From the NCBI GenBank assembly GCA_032622095.1, contig CP136061.1, forward strand, positions 254,027,582 through 254,091,581: a DNA stretch of 64,000 bases, given 5' to 3'. This DNA comes from Siphonodentalium dalli. Taxonomy: Eukaryota > Mollusca > Scaphopoda > Gadilida > Siphonodentaliidae. A model generated the notes under the pieces. It made no database searches. It was not told the origin of the DNA and saw nothing but the letters and a program-made list of their open reading frames with translations. This document shows, in pieces, positions 44,303 through 60,400 of the stretch (its first letter is position 1; every line of letters starts with the position of its first letter). The position numbers were made by a program, and so were the translations under genes.

Positions 44303-44763
44303 CATTGTAATTCAATTGAGTATTTGTCACTAAAATCAAGCATTCTGATTGGCCGAGAGCGGCTAACTTCGATTCACCGACATCGGCCGCTTCAGCGTGC
44401 ATCAAATCTGAATGTAGCACGGTCAAATGTAATCGGCGCAGAACGAGTAGCGAAACGAGCACACCCGCGCGTTGTTGTCTATAGATACCGTTCATCGGCC
44501 GCTTCAGCGTGCATCAAATCTGAATGTGGTACGGTACAATTTGATCGGCGCAGAACGGAGTAGCGAAACGAGCCAACCCGCCCCACAGGGCCCACAGGAA
44601 ATGGTTACGGAGCAGTGTTCCGAGTAACGCAATGGACACACCCAATGATTTGTGCACGGTGACAACGGCGAAATGAAAGTCTCGATTCGTGTCATGAAAA
44701 TGACTAAATGATACTTTTTATACAGTTTTTTTTGCAAATTCCTTGCTAGATTGAATTACAATG
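44303..44763. mobile_element. ~460-bp TIR element in the satellite, copy 2
   Basis: By eye identical to copy 1 at an offset of 5,333 bp, including the internal 112-bp duplication, and followed by the same ~50-bp non-satellite tail. The flanking satellite variants are also duplicated, so the copy arose by segmental duplication, not by a new insertion. Confidence 0.75.
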
Positions 44764-44813
44764 GAGATAAACGTACCCTGTTTCATTGTACATTCTGGGA
44801 TTCGAGCATGAAA

Positions 44814-47800
44814 ACATTCATGGCATGATATAAAGGCATTAGCCAGAGTATAGATTCATCGCATGATATACGCCAGAGTATAGATTCATGGCATGATATA
44901 CAGGCATTAGCCAGAGTATAGATTCATGGCATGATATACGCCAACATGAGACTAGCCAGAGTATAGATTCATGGCATGATATACAGGCATTAGCCAGAGT
45001 ATAGATTCATGGCATGATATACGCCAACATGAGACTAGCCAGAGTATAGATTCATGGCATGATATACAGGCATTAGCCAGAGTATAGATTCATGGCATGA
45101 TATACGCCAACATGATACTAGCCAGAGTATAGATTCATGGCATGATATACGCCAACATGAGACTAGCCAGAGTATAGATTAATGGCATGATATACAGGCA
45201 TTGGCCAGAGTATAGATTCATGGCATGATATACAGGCATTAGCCAGAGTATAGATTCATGGCATGATATACGCCAGAGTATAGATTCATGGCATGATATA
45301 CGCCAGCATGAGACTAGCCAGAGTATAGATTCATGGCATGATATACAGGCCTTAGCCAGAGTATAGATTCATGGCATGATATACGCCAGCATGAGACTAG
45401 CCAGAGTATAGATTCATGGCATGATATACGCCAGAGTATAGGTTCATGGCATGATATACGCCAGAGTATAGATTCATGGCATGATTTACGCCAGAGTATA
45501 GACTCATGGCATGATATACGCCAGATTATAGACTCATGGCATGATAAACGCCAGAGTATAGATTCATGGCATGATATACGCCAGAGTATAGACTCATGGC
45601 ATGATATACGCCAGAGTATAGACTCATGGCATGATATACGCCAGAGTATAGACTCATGGCATGATATACGCCAGAGTATAGATTCATGACATGATATACG
45701 CCAGATTATAGACTCATGACATGATATACACCGGAGTATAGATTCATGGCATGATATACGCCAGAGTATAGATTCATGGCATGATATACGCCAGAGTATA
45801 GACTCATGGCATGATATACGCCAGAGTATAGATTCATGGCATGATATACGCCAGAGTATAGATTTATGGCATGATATACGCCAGAGTATAGATTCATGGC
45901 ATGATATACGCCAGAGTATAGACTCATGGTATGATATACGCCAGAGTATAGATTCATGGCATGATATACGCCAGATTATAGACTCATGGCATGACATACG
46001 CCAGAGTATAGACTCATGGCATGATATACGCCAGAGTATAGATTCATGGCATGATATACGCCGGAGTATAGACTCATGGCATGATATACGCCAGAGTATA
46101 GATTCATGGCATGATATACGCCAGAGTATAGACTCATGGCATGATATACGCCAGAGTATAGATTCATGGCATGATATACGCCAGAGTATAGATTCATGGT
46201 ATGATATACGCCAGAGTATAGATTCATGGTATGATATACGCCAGAGTATAGATTCATGGCATGTTACACGCCAGAGTATAGACTCATGGCATGATATACG
46301 CCAGAGTATAGATTCATGGCATGATATACGCCAGAGTATAGATTCATGGTATGATATACGCCAGAGTATAGACTCATGGCGTGATATACGCCAGAGTATA
46401 GATTCATGGCATGATATACGCCAGAGTATAGATTCATGGCATGATATACGCCAGAGTATAGACTCATGGCATGATATACGCCAGAGTATAGATTCATGGC
46501 ATGATATACGCCAGAGTATAGACTCATGGCATGATATACGCCAGAGTATAGATTCATGGTATGATATACGCCAGAGTATAGATTCATGGCATGATATACG
46601 CCAGAGTATAGACTCATGGCATGATATACGCCAGAGTATAGATTCATGGTATGACATACACCGGAGTATAGACTTATGGCATGATATACGCCAGAGTATA
46701 GATTCATGGCATGATATACGCCAGGGTATAGACTCATGGCATGATATACGCCAGAGTATAGACTCATGGCATGATACACACCGGAGTATAGATTCATGGC
46801 ATGATATACGCCAGAGTATAGATTCATGGCATGATATACGCCAGAGTATAGACTCATGGCATGATATACGCCAGAGTATAGATTCATGGTATGATATCCG
46901 CCAGAGTATAGATTCATGGCATGATATACGCCAGAGTATAGACTCATGGCATGATATACGCCAGAGTATAGATTCATGGTATGATATACGCCAGAGTATA
47001 GACTCATGGCATGATATACGCCAGAGTATAGACTCAAGGCATGATATACGCCAGAGTATAGACTCATGGCATGATATACGCCAGAGTATAGACTCATGAC
47101 ATGATATATGCCAGAGTATAGACTCATGGCATGATATACGCCAGAGTATAGATTCATGGCATGATATACGCCAGAGTATAGATTCATGGCATGATATACA
47201 CCAGAGTATAGATTCATGACATGATATACGCCAGAGTATAGATTCATGGCATGATATACGCCAGAGTATAGATTCATGGCATGATATACGCCAGAGTATA
47301 GATTCATGACATGATATACGCCAGTGTATAGATTCATGACATGATATACGCCAGAGTATAGATTCATGGCATGATATATGCCAGAGTATAGATTCATGGC
47401 ATGATATACGCCAGAGTATAGACTCATGGCATGATATACGCCAGAGTATAGTTTCATTGCATGATATACGCCAGAGTATAGATTCATGGCATGATATACG
47501 CCAGAGTATAGACTCATGGCATGATATACGCCAGAGTATAGACTCATGGCATGATATACGCCAGAGTATAGATTCATGGCATGATATACGCCAGAGTATA
47601 GACTCATGGCATGATATACGCCAGAGTATAGATTCATGACATGATATACGCCAGAGTATAGACTCATGGCATGATATACGCCAGAGTATAGTTTCATTGC
47701 ATGATATACGCCAGAGTATAGATTCATGGCATGATATACGCCAGAGTATAGACTCATGGCATGATATACGCCAGAGTATAGACTCATGGCATGATATACG

Positions 47801-47981
47801 CCAGAGTATAGATTCATGGCATGATATACGCCAGAGTATAGACTCATGGCATGATATACGCCAGAGTATAGATTCATGACATGATATACGCCAGAGTATA
47901 GACTCATGGCATGATATACGCCAGAGTATAGATTCATTGCATGATATACGCCAGAGTATAGACTCATGGCATTATATACGC
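44814..47981 (+). repeat. 30-bp satellite, second section
   Basis: Matches 39481 onward at offset 5,333 for more than 2.5 kb. It then departs near 47395, where a 240-bp phrase (containing AGTATAGTTTCATTGCATG) is present twice, at about 47449 and 47689, and it reaches the third TIR copy 1.65 kb sooner than the first section. Confidence 0.95.
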
Positions 47982-48442
47982 CATTGTAATTCAATTGAGT
48001 ATTTGTCACTAAAATCAAGCATTCTGATTGGCCGAGAGCGGCTAACTTCGATTCACCGACATCGGCCGCTTCAGCGTGCATCAAATCTGAATGTAGCACG
48101 GTCAAATGTAATCGGCGCAGAACGAGTAGCGAAACGAGCACACCCGCGCGTTGTTGTCTATAGATACCGTTCATCGGCCGCTTCAGCGTGCATCAAATCT
48201 GAATGTGGTACGGTACAATTTGATCGGCGCAGAACGGAGTAGCGAAACGAGCCAACCCGCCCCACAGGGCCCACAGGAAATGGTTACGGAGCAGTGTTCC
48301 GAGTAACGCAATGGACACACCCAATGATTTGTGCACGGTGACAACGGCGAAATGAAAGTCTCGATTCGTGTCATGAAAATGACTAAATGATACTTTTTAT
48401 ACAGTTTTTTTGGCAAATTCCTTGCTAGATTGAATTACAATG
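47982..48442. mobile_element. ~460-bp TIR element in the satellite, copy 3
   Basis: Offset 3,679 bp from copy 2. The one difference I see is in the T run (CAGTTTTTTTGGCAAATT against CAGTTTTTTTTGCAAATT). Neighbouring satellite variants such as ATGATAAACGCC (45541, 49220) are shared by copies 2 and 3 but not copy 1, so these two are the most recent pair. Confidence 0.75.
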
Positions 48443-48492
48443 GAGATAAACGTACCCTGTTTCATTGTACATTCTGGGATTCGAGCATGAAA

Positions 48493-51400
48493 ACATTCAT
48501 GGCATGATATAAAGGCATTAGCCAGAGTATAGATTCATCGCATGATATACGCCAGAGTATAGATTCATGGCATGATATACAGGCATTAGCCAGAGTATAG
48601 ATTCATGGCATGATATACGCCAACATGAGACTAGCCAGAGTATAGATTCATGGCATGATATACAGGCATTAGCCAGAGTATAGATTCATGGCATGATATA
48701 CGCCAACATGAGACTAGCCAGAGTATAGATTCATGGCATGATATACAGGCATTAGCCAGAGTATAGATTCATGGCATGATATACGCCAACATGATACTAG
48801 CCAGAGTATAGATTCATGGCATGATATACGCCAACATGAGACTAGCCAGAGTATAGATTAATGGCATGATATACAGGCATTGGCCAGAGTATAGATTCAT
48901 GGCATGATATACAGGCATTAGCCAGAGTATAGATTCATGGCATGATATACGCCAGAGTATAGATTCATGGCATGATATACGCCAGCATGAGACTAGCCAG
49001 AGTATAGATTCATGGCATGATATACAGGCCTTAGCCAGAGTATAGATTCATGGCATGATATACGCCAGCATGAGACTAGCCAGAGTATAGATTCATGGCA
49101 TGATATACGCCAGAGTATAGGTTCATGGCATGATATACGCCAGAGTATAGATTCATGGCATGATTTACGCCAGAGTATAGACTCATGGCATGATATACGC
49201 CAGATTATAGACTCATGGCATGATAAACGCCAGAGTATAGATTCATGGCATGATATACGCCAGAGTATAGACTCATGGCATGATATACGCCAGAGTATAG
49301 ACTCATGGCATGATATACGCCAGAGTATAGACTCATGGCATGATATACGCCAGAGTATAGATTCATGACATGATATACGCCAGATTATAGACTCATGACA
49401 TGATATACACCGGAGTATAGATTCATGGCATGATATACGCCAGAGTATAGATTCATGGCATGATATACGCCAGAGTATAGACTCATGGCATGATATACGC
49501 CAGAGTATAGATTCATGGCATGATATACGCCAGAGTATAGATTTATGGCATGATATACGCCAGAGTATAGATTCATGGCATGATATACGCCAGAGTATAG
49601 ACTCATGGTATGATATACGCCAGAGTATAGATTCATGGCATGATATACGCCAGATTATAGACTCATGGCATGACATACGCCAGAGTATAGACTCATGGCA
49701 TGATATACGCCAGAGTATAGATTCATGGCATGATATACGCCGGAGTATAGACTCATGGCATGATATACGCCAGAGTATAGATTCATGGCATGATATACGC
49801 CAGAGTATAGACTCATGGCATGATATACGCCAGAGTATAGATTCATGGCATGATATACGCCAGAGTATAGATTCATGGTATGATATACGCCAGAGTATAG
49901 ATTCATGGTATGATATACGCCAGAGTATAGATTCATGGCATGTTACACGCCAGAGTATAGACTCATGGCATGATATACGCCAGAGTATAGATTCATGGCA
50001 TGATATACGCCAGAGTATAGATTCATGGTATGATATACGCCAGAGTATAGACTCATGGCGTGATATACGCCAGAGTATAGATTCATGGCATGATATACGC
50101 CAGAGTATAGATTCATGGCATGATATACGCCAGAGTATAGACTCATGGCATGATATACGCCAGAGTATAGATTCATGGCATGATATACGCCAGAGTATAG
50201 ACTCATGGCATGATATACGCCAGAGTATAGATTCATGGTATGATATACGCCAGAGTATAGATTCATGGCATGATATACGCCAGAGTATAGACTCATGGCA
50301 TGATATACGCCAGAGTATAGATTCATGGTATGACATACACCGGAGTATAGACTTATGGCATGATATACGCCAGAGTATAGATTCATGGCATGATATACGC
50401 CAGGGTATAGACTCATGGCATGATATACGCCAGAGTATAGACTCATGGCATGATACACACCGGAGTATAGATTCATGGCATGATATACGCCAGAGTATAG
50501 ATTCATGGCATGATATACGCCAGAGTATAGACTCATGGCATGATATACGCCAGAGTATAGATTCATGGTATGATATCCGCCAGAGTATAGATTCATGGCA
50601 TGATATACGCCAGAGTATAGACTCATGGCATGATATACGCCAGAGTATAGATTCATGGTATGATATACGCCAGAGTATAGACTCATGGCATGATATACGC
50701 CAGAGTATAGACTCAAGGCATGATATACGCCAGAGTATAGACTCATGGCATGATATACGCCAGAGTATAGACTCATGACATGATATATGCCAGAGTATAG
50801 ACTCATGGCATGATATACGCCAGAGTATAGATTCATGGCATGATATACGCCAGAGTATAGATTCATGGCATGATATACACCAGAGTATAGATTCATGACA
50901 TGATATACGCCAGAGTATAGATTCATGGCATGATATACGCCAGAGTATAGATTCATGGCATGATATACGCCAGAGTATAGATTCATGACATGATATACGC
51001 CAGTGTATAGATTCATGACATGATATACGCCAGAGTATAGATTCATGGCATGATATATGCCAGAGTATAGATTCATGGTATGATATACGCCAGAGTATAG
51101 ATTCATGGTATGATATATGCCAGAGTATAGATTCATGGCATGATATACGCCAGAGTATAGACTCATGACATGATATACGCCAGAGTATAGATTCATGGCA
51201 TGATATACGCCCGAGTATAGATTCATGGTATGATATACGCCAGAGTATAGATTCATGGCATGATATACGCCCGAGTATAGATTCATGGTATGATATACGC
51301 CAGAGTATAGATTCATGGCATCATATACGCCAGAGTATAGATTCATGACATGATATACACCGGAGTATAGATTCATGGTATGATATACGCAAGAGTATAG

Positions 51401-54400
51401 ATTCATGACATGATATACGCCAGAGTATAGATTCATGGCATGATATACGCCAGAGTATAGATTCATGGTATGATATACGCCAGCGTATAGATTCATGGCA
51501 TGATATACGCCAGAGTATAGATTCATGGCATGATATACGCCAGAGTATAGATTCATGGCATGATATACGCCATAGTATAGATGCATGGCATGATATACGC
51601 CAGAGTATAGATTCATGGCATGATATACGCCAGAGTATAGATTCATGACATGATATACGCCAGAGTATAGATTCATCGTATGATATACGCCAGAGTATAG
51701 ATTCATGGTATGATATACGCCAGAGTATAGATTCATGGCATGATATACGCCAGAGTATAGATTCATGGCATGATATACGCCAGAGTATAGATTCATGGCA
51801 TGATATACGCCAGAGTATAGATTCATGGCATGATATACGCCAGAGTATAGATTCATGGCATGATATACGCCAGAGTATAGATTCATGACATGATATACGC
51901 CAGAGTATAGATTCATGGCATGATATACGCCAGAGTATAGATTCATGACATGATATACACCGGAGTATAGATTCATGGTATGATATACGCCAGAGTATAG
52001 ATTCATGACATGATATACACCGGAGTATAGATTCATGGTATGATATACGCCAGAGTATAGATTCATGGCATGATATACGCCAGAGTATAGATTCATGGCA
52101 TGATATACGCCAGAGTATAGATTCATGGCATGATATACGCCAGAGTATAGATTCATGGCATGATATACGCCAGAGTATAGATTCATGGCATGATATACGC
52201 CAGAGTATAGATTCATGGCATGATATACGCCAGAGTATAGATTCATGACATGATATACGCCAGTGTATAGATTCATGACATGATATACGCCAGAGTATAG
52301 ATTCATGGCATGATATACGCCAGAGTATAGACTCATGGCATGATATACGCCAGAGTATAGATTCATGGTATGACATACACCGGAGTATAGACTCATGGCA
52401 TGATATACGCCAGAGTATAGATTCATGGCATGATATACGCCAGGGTATAGATTCATGACATGATATACGCCAGAGTATAGATTCATGGCATGATATACGC
52501 CAGAGTATAGACTCATGGCATGATATACGCCAGAGTATAGATTCATGGTATGACATACACCGGAGTATAGACTCATGGCGTGATATACGCCAGAGTATAG
52601 ATTCATGGCATGATATACGCCAGGGTATAGACTCATGGCATGATATACGCCAGAGTATAGACTCATGGCATGATACACACCGGAGTATAGATTCATGGCA
52701 TGATATACGCCAGAGTATAGATTCATGGCATGATATACGCCAGAGTATAGACTCATGGCATGATATACGCCAGAGTATAGATTCATGGTATGATATCCGC
52801 CAGAGTATAGATTCATGGCATGATATACGCCAGAGTATAGACTCATGGCATGATATACGCCAGATTATAGATTCATGGCATGATATACGCCAGAGTATAG
52901 ACTCATGGCATGATATACGCCAGAGTATAGACTCAAGGCATGATATACGCCAGAGTATAGACTCATGGCATGATATACGCCAGAGTATAGACTCATGACA
53001 TGATATATGCCAGAGTATAGACTCATGGCATGATATACGCCAGAGTATAGATTCATGGCATGATATACGCCAGAGTATAGATTCATGGCATGATATACAC
53101 CAGAGTATAGATTCATGACATGATATACGCCAGAGTATAGATTCATGGCATGATATACGCCAGAGTATAGATTCATGGCATGATATACGCCAGAGTATAG
53201 ATTCATGACATGATATACGCCAGAGTATAGATTCATGACATGATATACGCCAGAGTATAGATTCATGGCATGATATATGCCAGAGTATAGATTCATGGTA
53301 TGATATACGCCAGAGTATAGATTCATGGTATGATATATGCCAGAGTATAGATTCATGGCATGATATACGCCAGAGTATAGACTCATGACATGATATACGC
53401 CAGAGTATAGATTCATGGCATGATATACGCCCGAGTATAGATTCATGGTATGATATACGCCAGAGTATAGATTCATGGCATGATATACGCCCGAGTATAG
53501 ATTCATGGTATGATATACGCCAGAGTATAGATTCATGGCATCATATACGCCAGAGTATAGATTCATGACATGATATACACCGGAGTATAGATTCATGGTA
53601 TGATATACGCAAGAGTATAGATTCATGACATGATATACGCCAGAGTATAGATTCATGGCATGATATACGCCAGAGTATAGATTCATGGTATGATATACGC
53701 CAGCGTATAGATTCATGGCATGATATACGCCATAGTATAGATTCATGGCATGATATACGCCAGAGTATAGATTCATGGCATGATATACGCCATAGTATAG
53801 ATGCATGGCATGATATACGCCAGAGTATAGATTCATGGCATGATATACGCCAGAGTATAGATTCATGACATGATATACGCCAGAGTATAGATTCATAGTA
53901 TGATATACGCCAGAGTATAGATTCATGGTATGATATACGCCAGAGTATAGATTCATGGCATGATATACGCCAGAGTATAGATTCATGGCATGATATACGC
54001 CAGAGTATAGATTCATGGCATGATATACGCCAGAGTATAGATTCATGGCATGATACACGCCAGAGTATAGATTCATGGCATGATATACGCCAGAGTATAG
54101 ATTCACGACATGATATACGCCAGAGTATAGATTCATGGTATGATATACGCCAGAGTATAGACTCATGGCATGATATACGCCAGAGTATAGATTCATGGCA
54201 TGATATACGCCAGAGTATAGAATCATGGCATGATATACACCAGAGTATAGATTCATGACATGATATACGCCAGAGTATAGTATAGATTCATGGCATGATA
54301 TACGCCAGAGTATAGATTCATGGCATGATATACGCCAGAGTATAGATTCATGACATGATATACGCCAGAGTATAGGTTCATGGCATGATATACGCCAGAG

Positions 54401-57400
54401 TATAGATTCATGGCATGATTTACGCCAGAGTATAGACTCATGGCATGATATACGCCAGATTATAGACTCATGGCATGATAAACGCCAGAGTATAGATTCA
54501 TGGCATGATATACGCCAGAGTATAGACTCATGGCATGATATACGCCAGAGTATAGACTCATGGCATGATATACGCCAGAGTATAGACTCATGGCATGATA
54601 TACGCCAGAGTATAGATTCATGACATGATATACGCCAGATTATAGACTCATGACATGATATACACCGGAGTATAGATTCATGGCATGATATACGCCAGAG
54701 TATAGATTCATGGCATGATATACGCCAGAGTATAGACTCATGGCATGATATACGCCAGAGTATAGATTCATGGCATGATATACGCCAGAGTATAGATTCA
54801 TGGCATGATATACGCCAGAGTATAGATTCATGGCATGATATACGCCAGAGTATAGACTCATGGTATGATATACGCCAGAGTATAGATTCATGGCATGATA
54901 TACGCCAGATTATAGACTCATGGCATGACATACGCCAGAGTATAGACTCATGGCATGATATACGCCAGAGTATAGATTCATGGCATGATATACGCCGGAG
55001 TATAGACTCATGGCATGATATACGCCAGAGTATAGATTCATGGCATGATATACGCCAGAGTATAGACTCATGGCATGATATACGCCAGAGTATAGATTCA
55101 TGGCATGATATACGCCAGAGTATAGATTCATGGTATGATATACGCCAGAGTATAGATTCATGGTATGATATACGCCAGAGTATAGATTCATGGCATGTTA
55201 CACGCCAGAGTATAGACTCATGGCATGATATACGCCAGAGTATAGATTCATGGTATGATATACGCCAGAGTATAGATTCATGGTATGATATACGCCAGAG
55301 TATAGACTCAAGGCATGATATACGCCAGAGTATAGACTCATGGCATGATATACGCCAGAGTATAGACTCATGACATGATATATGCCAGAGTATAGACTCA
55401 TGGCATGATATACGCCAGAGTATAGATTCATGGCATGATATACGCCAGAGTATAGATTCATGGCATGATATACACCAGAGTATAGATTCATGACATGATA
55501 TACGCCAGAGTATAGATTCATGGCATGATATACGCCAGAGTATAGATTCATGGCATGATATACGCCAGAGTATAGATTCATGACATGATATACGCCAGTG
55601 TATAGATTCATGACATGATATACGCCAGAGTATAGATTCATGGCATGATATATGCCAGAGTATAGATTCATGGTATGATATACGCCAGAGTATAGATTCA
55701 TGGTATGATATATGCCAGAGTATAGATTCATGGCATGATATACGCCAGAGTATAGACTCATGACATGATATACGCCAGAGTATAGATTCATGGCATGATA
55801 TACGCCCGAGTATAGATTCATGGTATGATATACGCCAGAGTATAGATTCATGGCATGATATACGCCCGAGTATAGATTCATGGTATGATATACGCCAGAG
55901 TATAGATTCATGGCATCATATACGCCAGAGTATAGATTCATGACATGATATACACCGGAGTATAGATTCATGGTATGATATACGCAAGAGTATAGATTCA
56001 TGACATGATATACGCCAGAGTATAGATTCATGGCATGATATACGCCAGAGTATAGATTCATGGTATGATATACGCCAGCGTATAGATTCATGGCATGATA
56101 TACGCCAGAGTATAGATTCATGGCATGATATACGCCAGAGTATAGATTCATGGCATGATATACGCCATAGTATAGATGCATGGCATGATATACGCCAGAG
56201 TATAGATTCATGGCATGATATACGCCAGAGTATAGATTCATGACATGATATACGCCAGAGTATAGATTCATCGTATGATATACGCCAGAGTATAGATTCA
56301 TGGTATGATATACGCCAGAGTATAGATTCATGGCATGATATACGCCAGAGTATAGATTCATGGCATGATATACGCCAGAGTATAGATTCATGGCATGATA
56401 TACGCCAGAGTATAGATTCATGGCATGATATACGCCAGAGTATAGATTCATGGCATGATATACGCCAGAGTATAGATTCATGACATGATATACGCCAGAG
56501 TATAGATTCATGGCATGATATACGCCAGAGTATAGATTCATGACATGATATACACCGGAGTATAGATTCATGGTATGATATACGCCAGAGTATAGATTCA
56601 TGACATGATATACACCGGAGTATAGATTCATGGTATGATATACGCCAGAGTATAGATTCATGGCATGATATACGCCAGAGTATAGATTCATGGCATGATA
56701 TACGCCAGAGTATAGATTCATGGCATGATATACGCCAGAGTATAGATTCATGGCATGATATACGCCAGAGTATAGATTCATGGCATGATATACGCCAGAG
56801 TATAGATTCATGGCATGATATACGCCAGAGTATAGATTCATGACATGATATACGCCAGTGTATAGATTCATGACATGATATACGCCAGAGTATAGATTCA
56901 TGGCATGATATACGCCAGAGTATAGACTCATGGCATGATATACGCCAGAGTATAGATTCATGGTATGACATACACCGGAGTATAGACTCATGGCATGATA
57001 TACGCCAGAGTATAGATTCATGGCATGATATACGCCAGGGTATAGATTCATGACATGATATACGCCAGAGTATAGATTCATGGCATGATATACGCCAGAG
57101 TATAGACTCATGGCATGATATACGCCAGAGTATAGATTCATGGTATGACATGCACCGGAGTATAGACTCATGGCGTGATATACGCCAGAGTATAGATTCA
57201 TGGCATGATATACGCCAGGGTATAGACTCATGGCATGATATACGCCAGAGTATAGACTCATGGCATGATACACACCGGAGTATAGATTCATGGCATGATA
57301 TACGCCAGAGTATAGATTCATGGCATGATATACGCCAGAGTATAGACTCATGGCATGATATACGCCAGAGTATAGATTCATGGTATGATATCCGCCAGAG

Positions 57401-60400
57401 TATAGATTCATGGCATGATATACGCCAGAGTATAGACTCATGGCATGATATACGCCAGATTATAGATTCATGGTATGATATACGCCAGAGTATAGACTCA
57501 TGGCATGATATACGCCAGAGTATAGACTCAAGGCATGATATACGCCAGAGTATAGACTCATGGCATGATATACGCCAGAGTATAGACTCATGACATGATA
57601 TATGCCAGAGTATAGACTCATGGCATGATATACGCCAGAGTATAGATTCATGGCATGATATACGCCAGAGTATAGATTCATGGCATGATATACACCAGAG
57701 TATAGATTCATGACATGATATACGCCAGAGTATAGATTCATGGCATGATATACGCCAGAGTATAGATTCATGGCATGATATACGCCAGAGTATAGATTCA
57801 TGACATGATATACGCCAGAGTATAGATTCATGACATGATATACGCCAGAGTATAGATTCATGGCATGATATATGCCAGAGTATAGATTCATGGTATGATA
57901 TACGCCAGAGTATAGATTCATGGTATGATATATGCCAGAGTATAGATTCATGGCATGATATACGCCAGAGTATAGACTCATGACATGATATACGCCAGAG
58001 TATAGATTCATGGCATGATATACGCCCGAGTATAGATTCATGGTATGATATACGCCAGAGTATAGATTCATGGCATGATATACGCCCGAGTATAGATTCA
58101 TGGTATGATATACGCCAGAGTATAGATTCATGGCATCATATACGCCAGAGTATAGATTCATGACATGATATACACCGGAGTATAGATTCATGGTATGATA
58201 TACGCAAGATTCATGACATGATATACGCCAGAGTATAGATTCATGGCATGATATACGCCAGAGTATAGATTCATGGTATGATATACGCCAGCGTATAGAT
58301 TCATGGCATGATATACGCCATAGTATAGATTCATGGCATGATATACGCCAGAGTATAGATTCATGGCATGATATACGCCATAGTATAGATGCATGGCATG
58401 ATATACGCCAGAGTATAGATTCATGGCATGATATACGCCAGAGTATAGATTCATGACATGATATACGCCAGAGTATAGATTCATAGTATGATATACGCCA
58501 GAGTATAGATTCATGGTATGATATACGCCAGAGTATAGATTCATGGCATGATATACGCCAGAGTATAGATTCATGGCATGATATACGCCAGAGTATAGAT
58601 TCATGGCATGATATACGCCAGAGTATAGATTCATGGCATGATACACGCCAGAGTATAGATTCATGGCATGATATACGCCAGAGTATAGATTCACGACATG
58701 ATATACGCCAGAGTATAGATTCATGGTATGATATACGCCAGAGTATAGACTCATGGCATGATATACGCCAGAGTATAGATTCATGGCATGATATACGCCA
58801 GAGTATAGATTCATGGCATGATATACACCAGAGTATAGATTCATGACATGATATACGCCAGAGTATAGATTCATGGCATGATATACGCCAGAGTATAGAT
58901 TCATGGCATGATATACGCCAGAGTATAGATTCATGACATGATATACGCCAGAGTATAGATTCATGACATGATATACGCCAGAGTATAGATTCATGGCATG
59001 ATATATGCCAGAGTATAGATTCATGGTATGATATACGCCAGAGTATAGATTCATGGTATGATATATGCCAGAGTATAGATTCATGGCATGATATACGCCA
59101 GAGTATAGACTCATGACATGATATACGCCAGAGTATAGATTCATGGCATGATATACGCCCGAGTATAGATTCATGGTATGATATACGCCAGAGTATAGAT
59201 TCATGGCATGATATACGCCCGAGTATAGATTCATGGTATGATATACGCCAGAGTATAGATTCATGGCATCATATACGCCAGAGTATAGATTCATGACATG
59301 ATATACACCGGAGTATAGATTCATGGTATGATATACGCAAGAGTATAGATTCATGACATGATATACGCCAGAGTATAGATTCATGGCATGATATACGCCA
59401 GAGTATAGATTCATGGTATGATATACGCCAGCGTATAGATTCATGGCATGATATACGCCATAGTATAGATTCATGGCATGATATACGCCAGAGTATAGAT
59501 TCATGGCATGATATACGCCATAGTATAGATGCATGGCATGATATACGCCAGAGTATAGATTCATGGCATGATATACGCCAGAGTATAGATTCATGACATG
59601 ATATACGCCAGAGTATAGATTCATAGTATGATATACGCCAGAGTATAGATTCATGGTATGATATACGCCAGAGTATAGATTCATGGCATGATATACGCCA
59701 GAGTATAGATTCATGGCATGATATACGCCAGAGTATAGATTCATGGCATGATATACGCCAGAGTATAGATTCATGGCATGATACACGCCAGAGTATAGAT
59801 TCATGGCATGATATACGCCAGAGTATAGATTCACGACATGATATACGCCAGAGTATAGATTCATGGTATGATATACGCCAGAGTATAGATTCATGGTATG
59901 ATATACGCCAGAGTATAGATTCATGGCATGATATACGCCAGAGTATAGACTCATGACATGATATACACCAGAGTATAGATTCATGGCATGATATACGCCC
60001 GAGTATAGATTCATGGTATGATATACGCCAGAGTATAGATTCATGGCATGATATACGCCAGAGTATAGATTCATGACATGATATACACCGGAGTATAGAT
60101 TCATGGTATGATATACGCCAGAGTATAGATTCATGACATGATATACACCGGAGTATAGATTCATGGTATGATATACGCCAGAGTATAGATTCATGGCATG
60201 ATATACGCCAGAGTATAGATTCATGGCATGATATACGCCAGAGTATAGATTCATGGCATGATATACGCCAGAGTATAGATTCATGGTATGATATACGCCA
60301 GAGTATAGATTCATGGCATGATATACGCCAGAGTATAGATTCATGGCATGATATACGCCAGAGTATAGATTCATGACATGATATACGCCAGTGTATAGAT

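Noticed and set aside
39981-57151. Repeated 411-707-codon frames, including CHESILWRIS-type repeats
   Set aside because: Same satellite in another frame; identical lengths at different places only reflect the segmental duplications.
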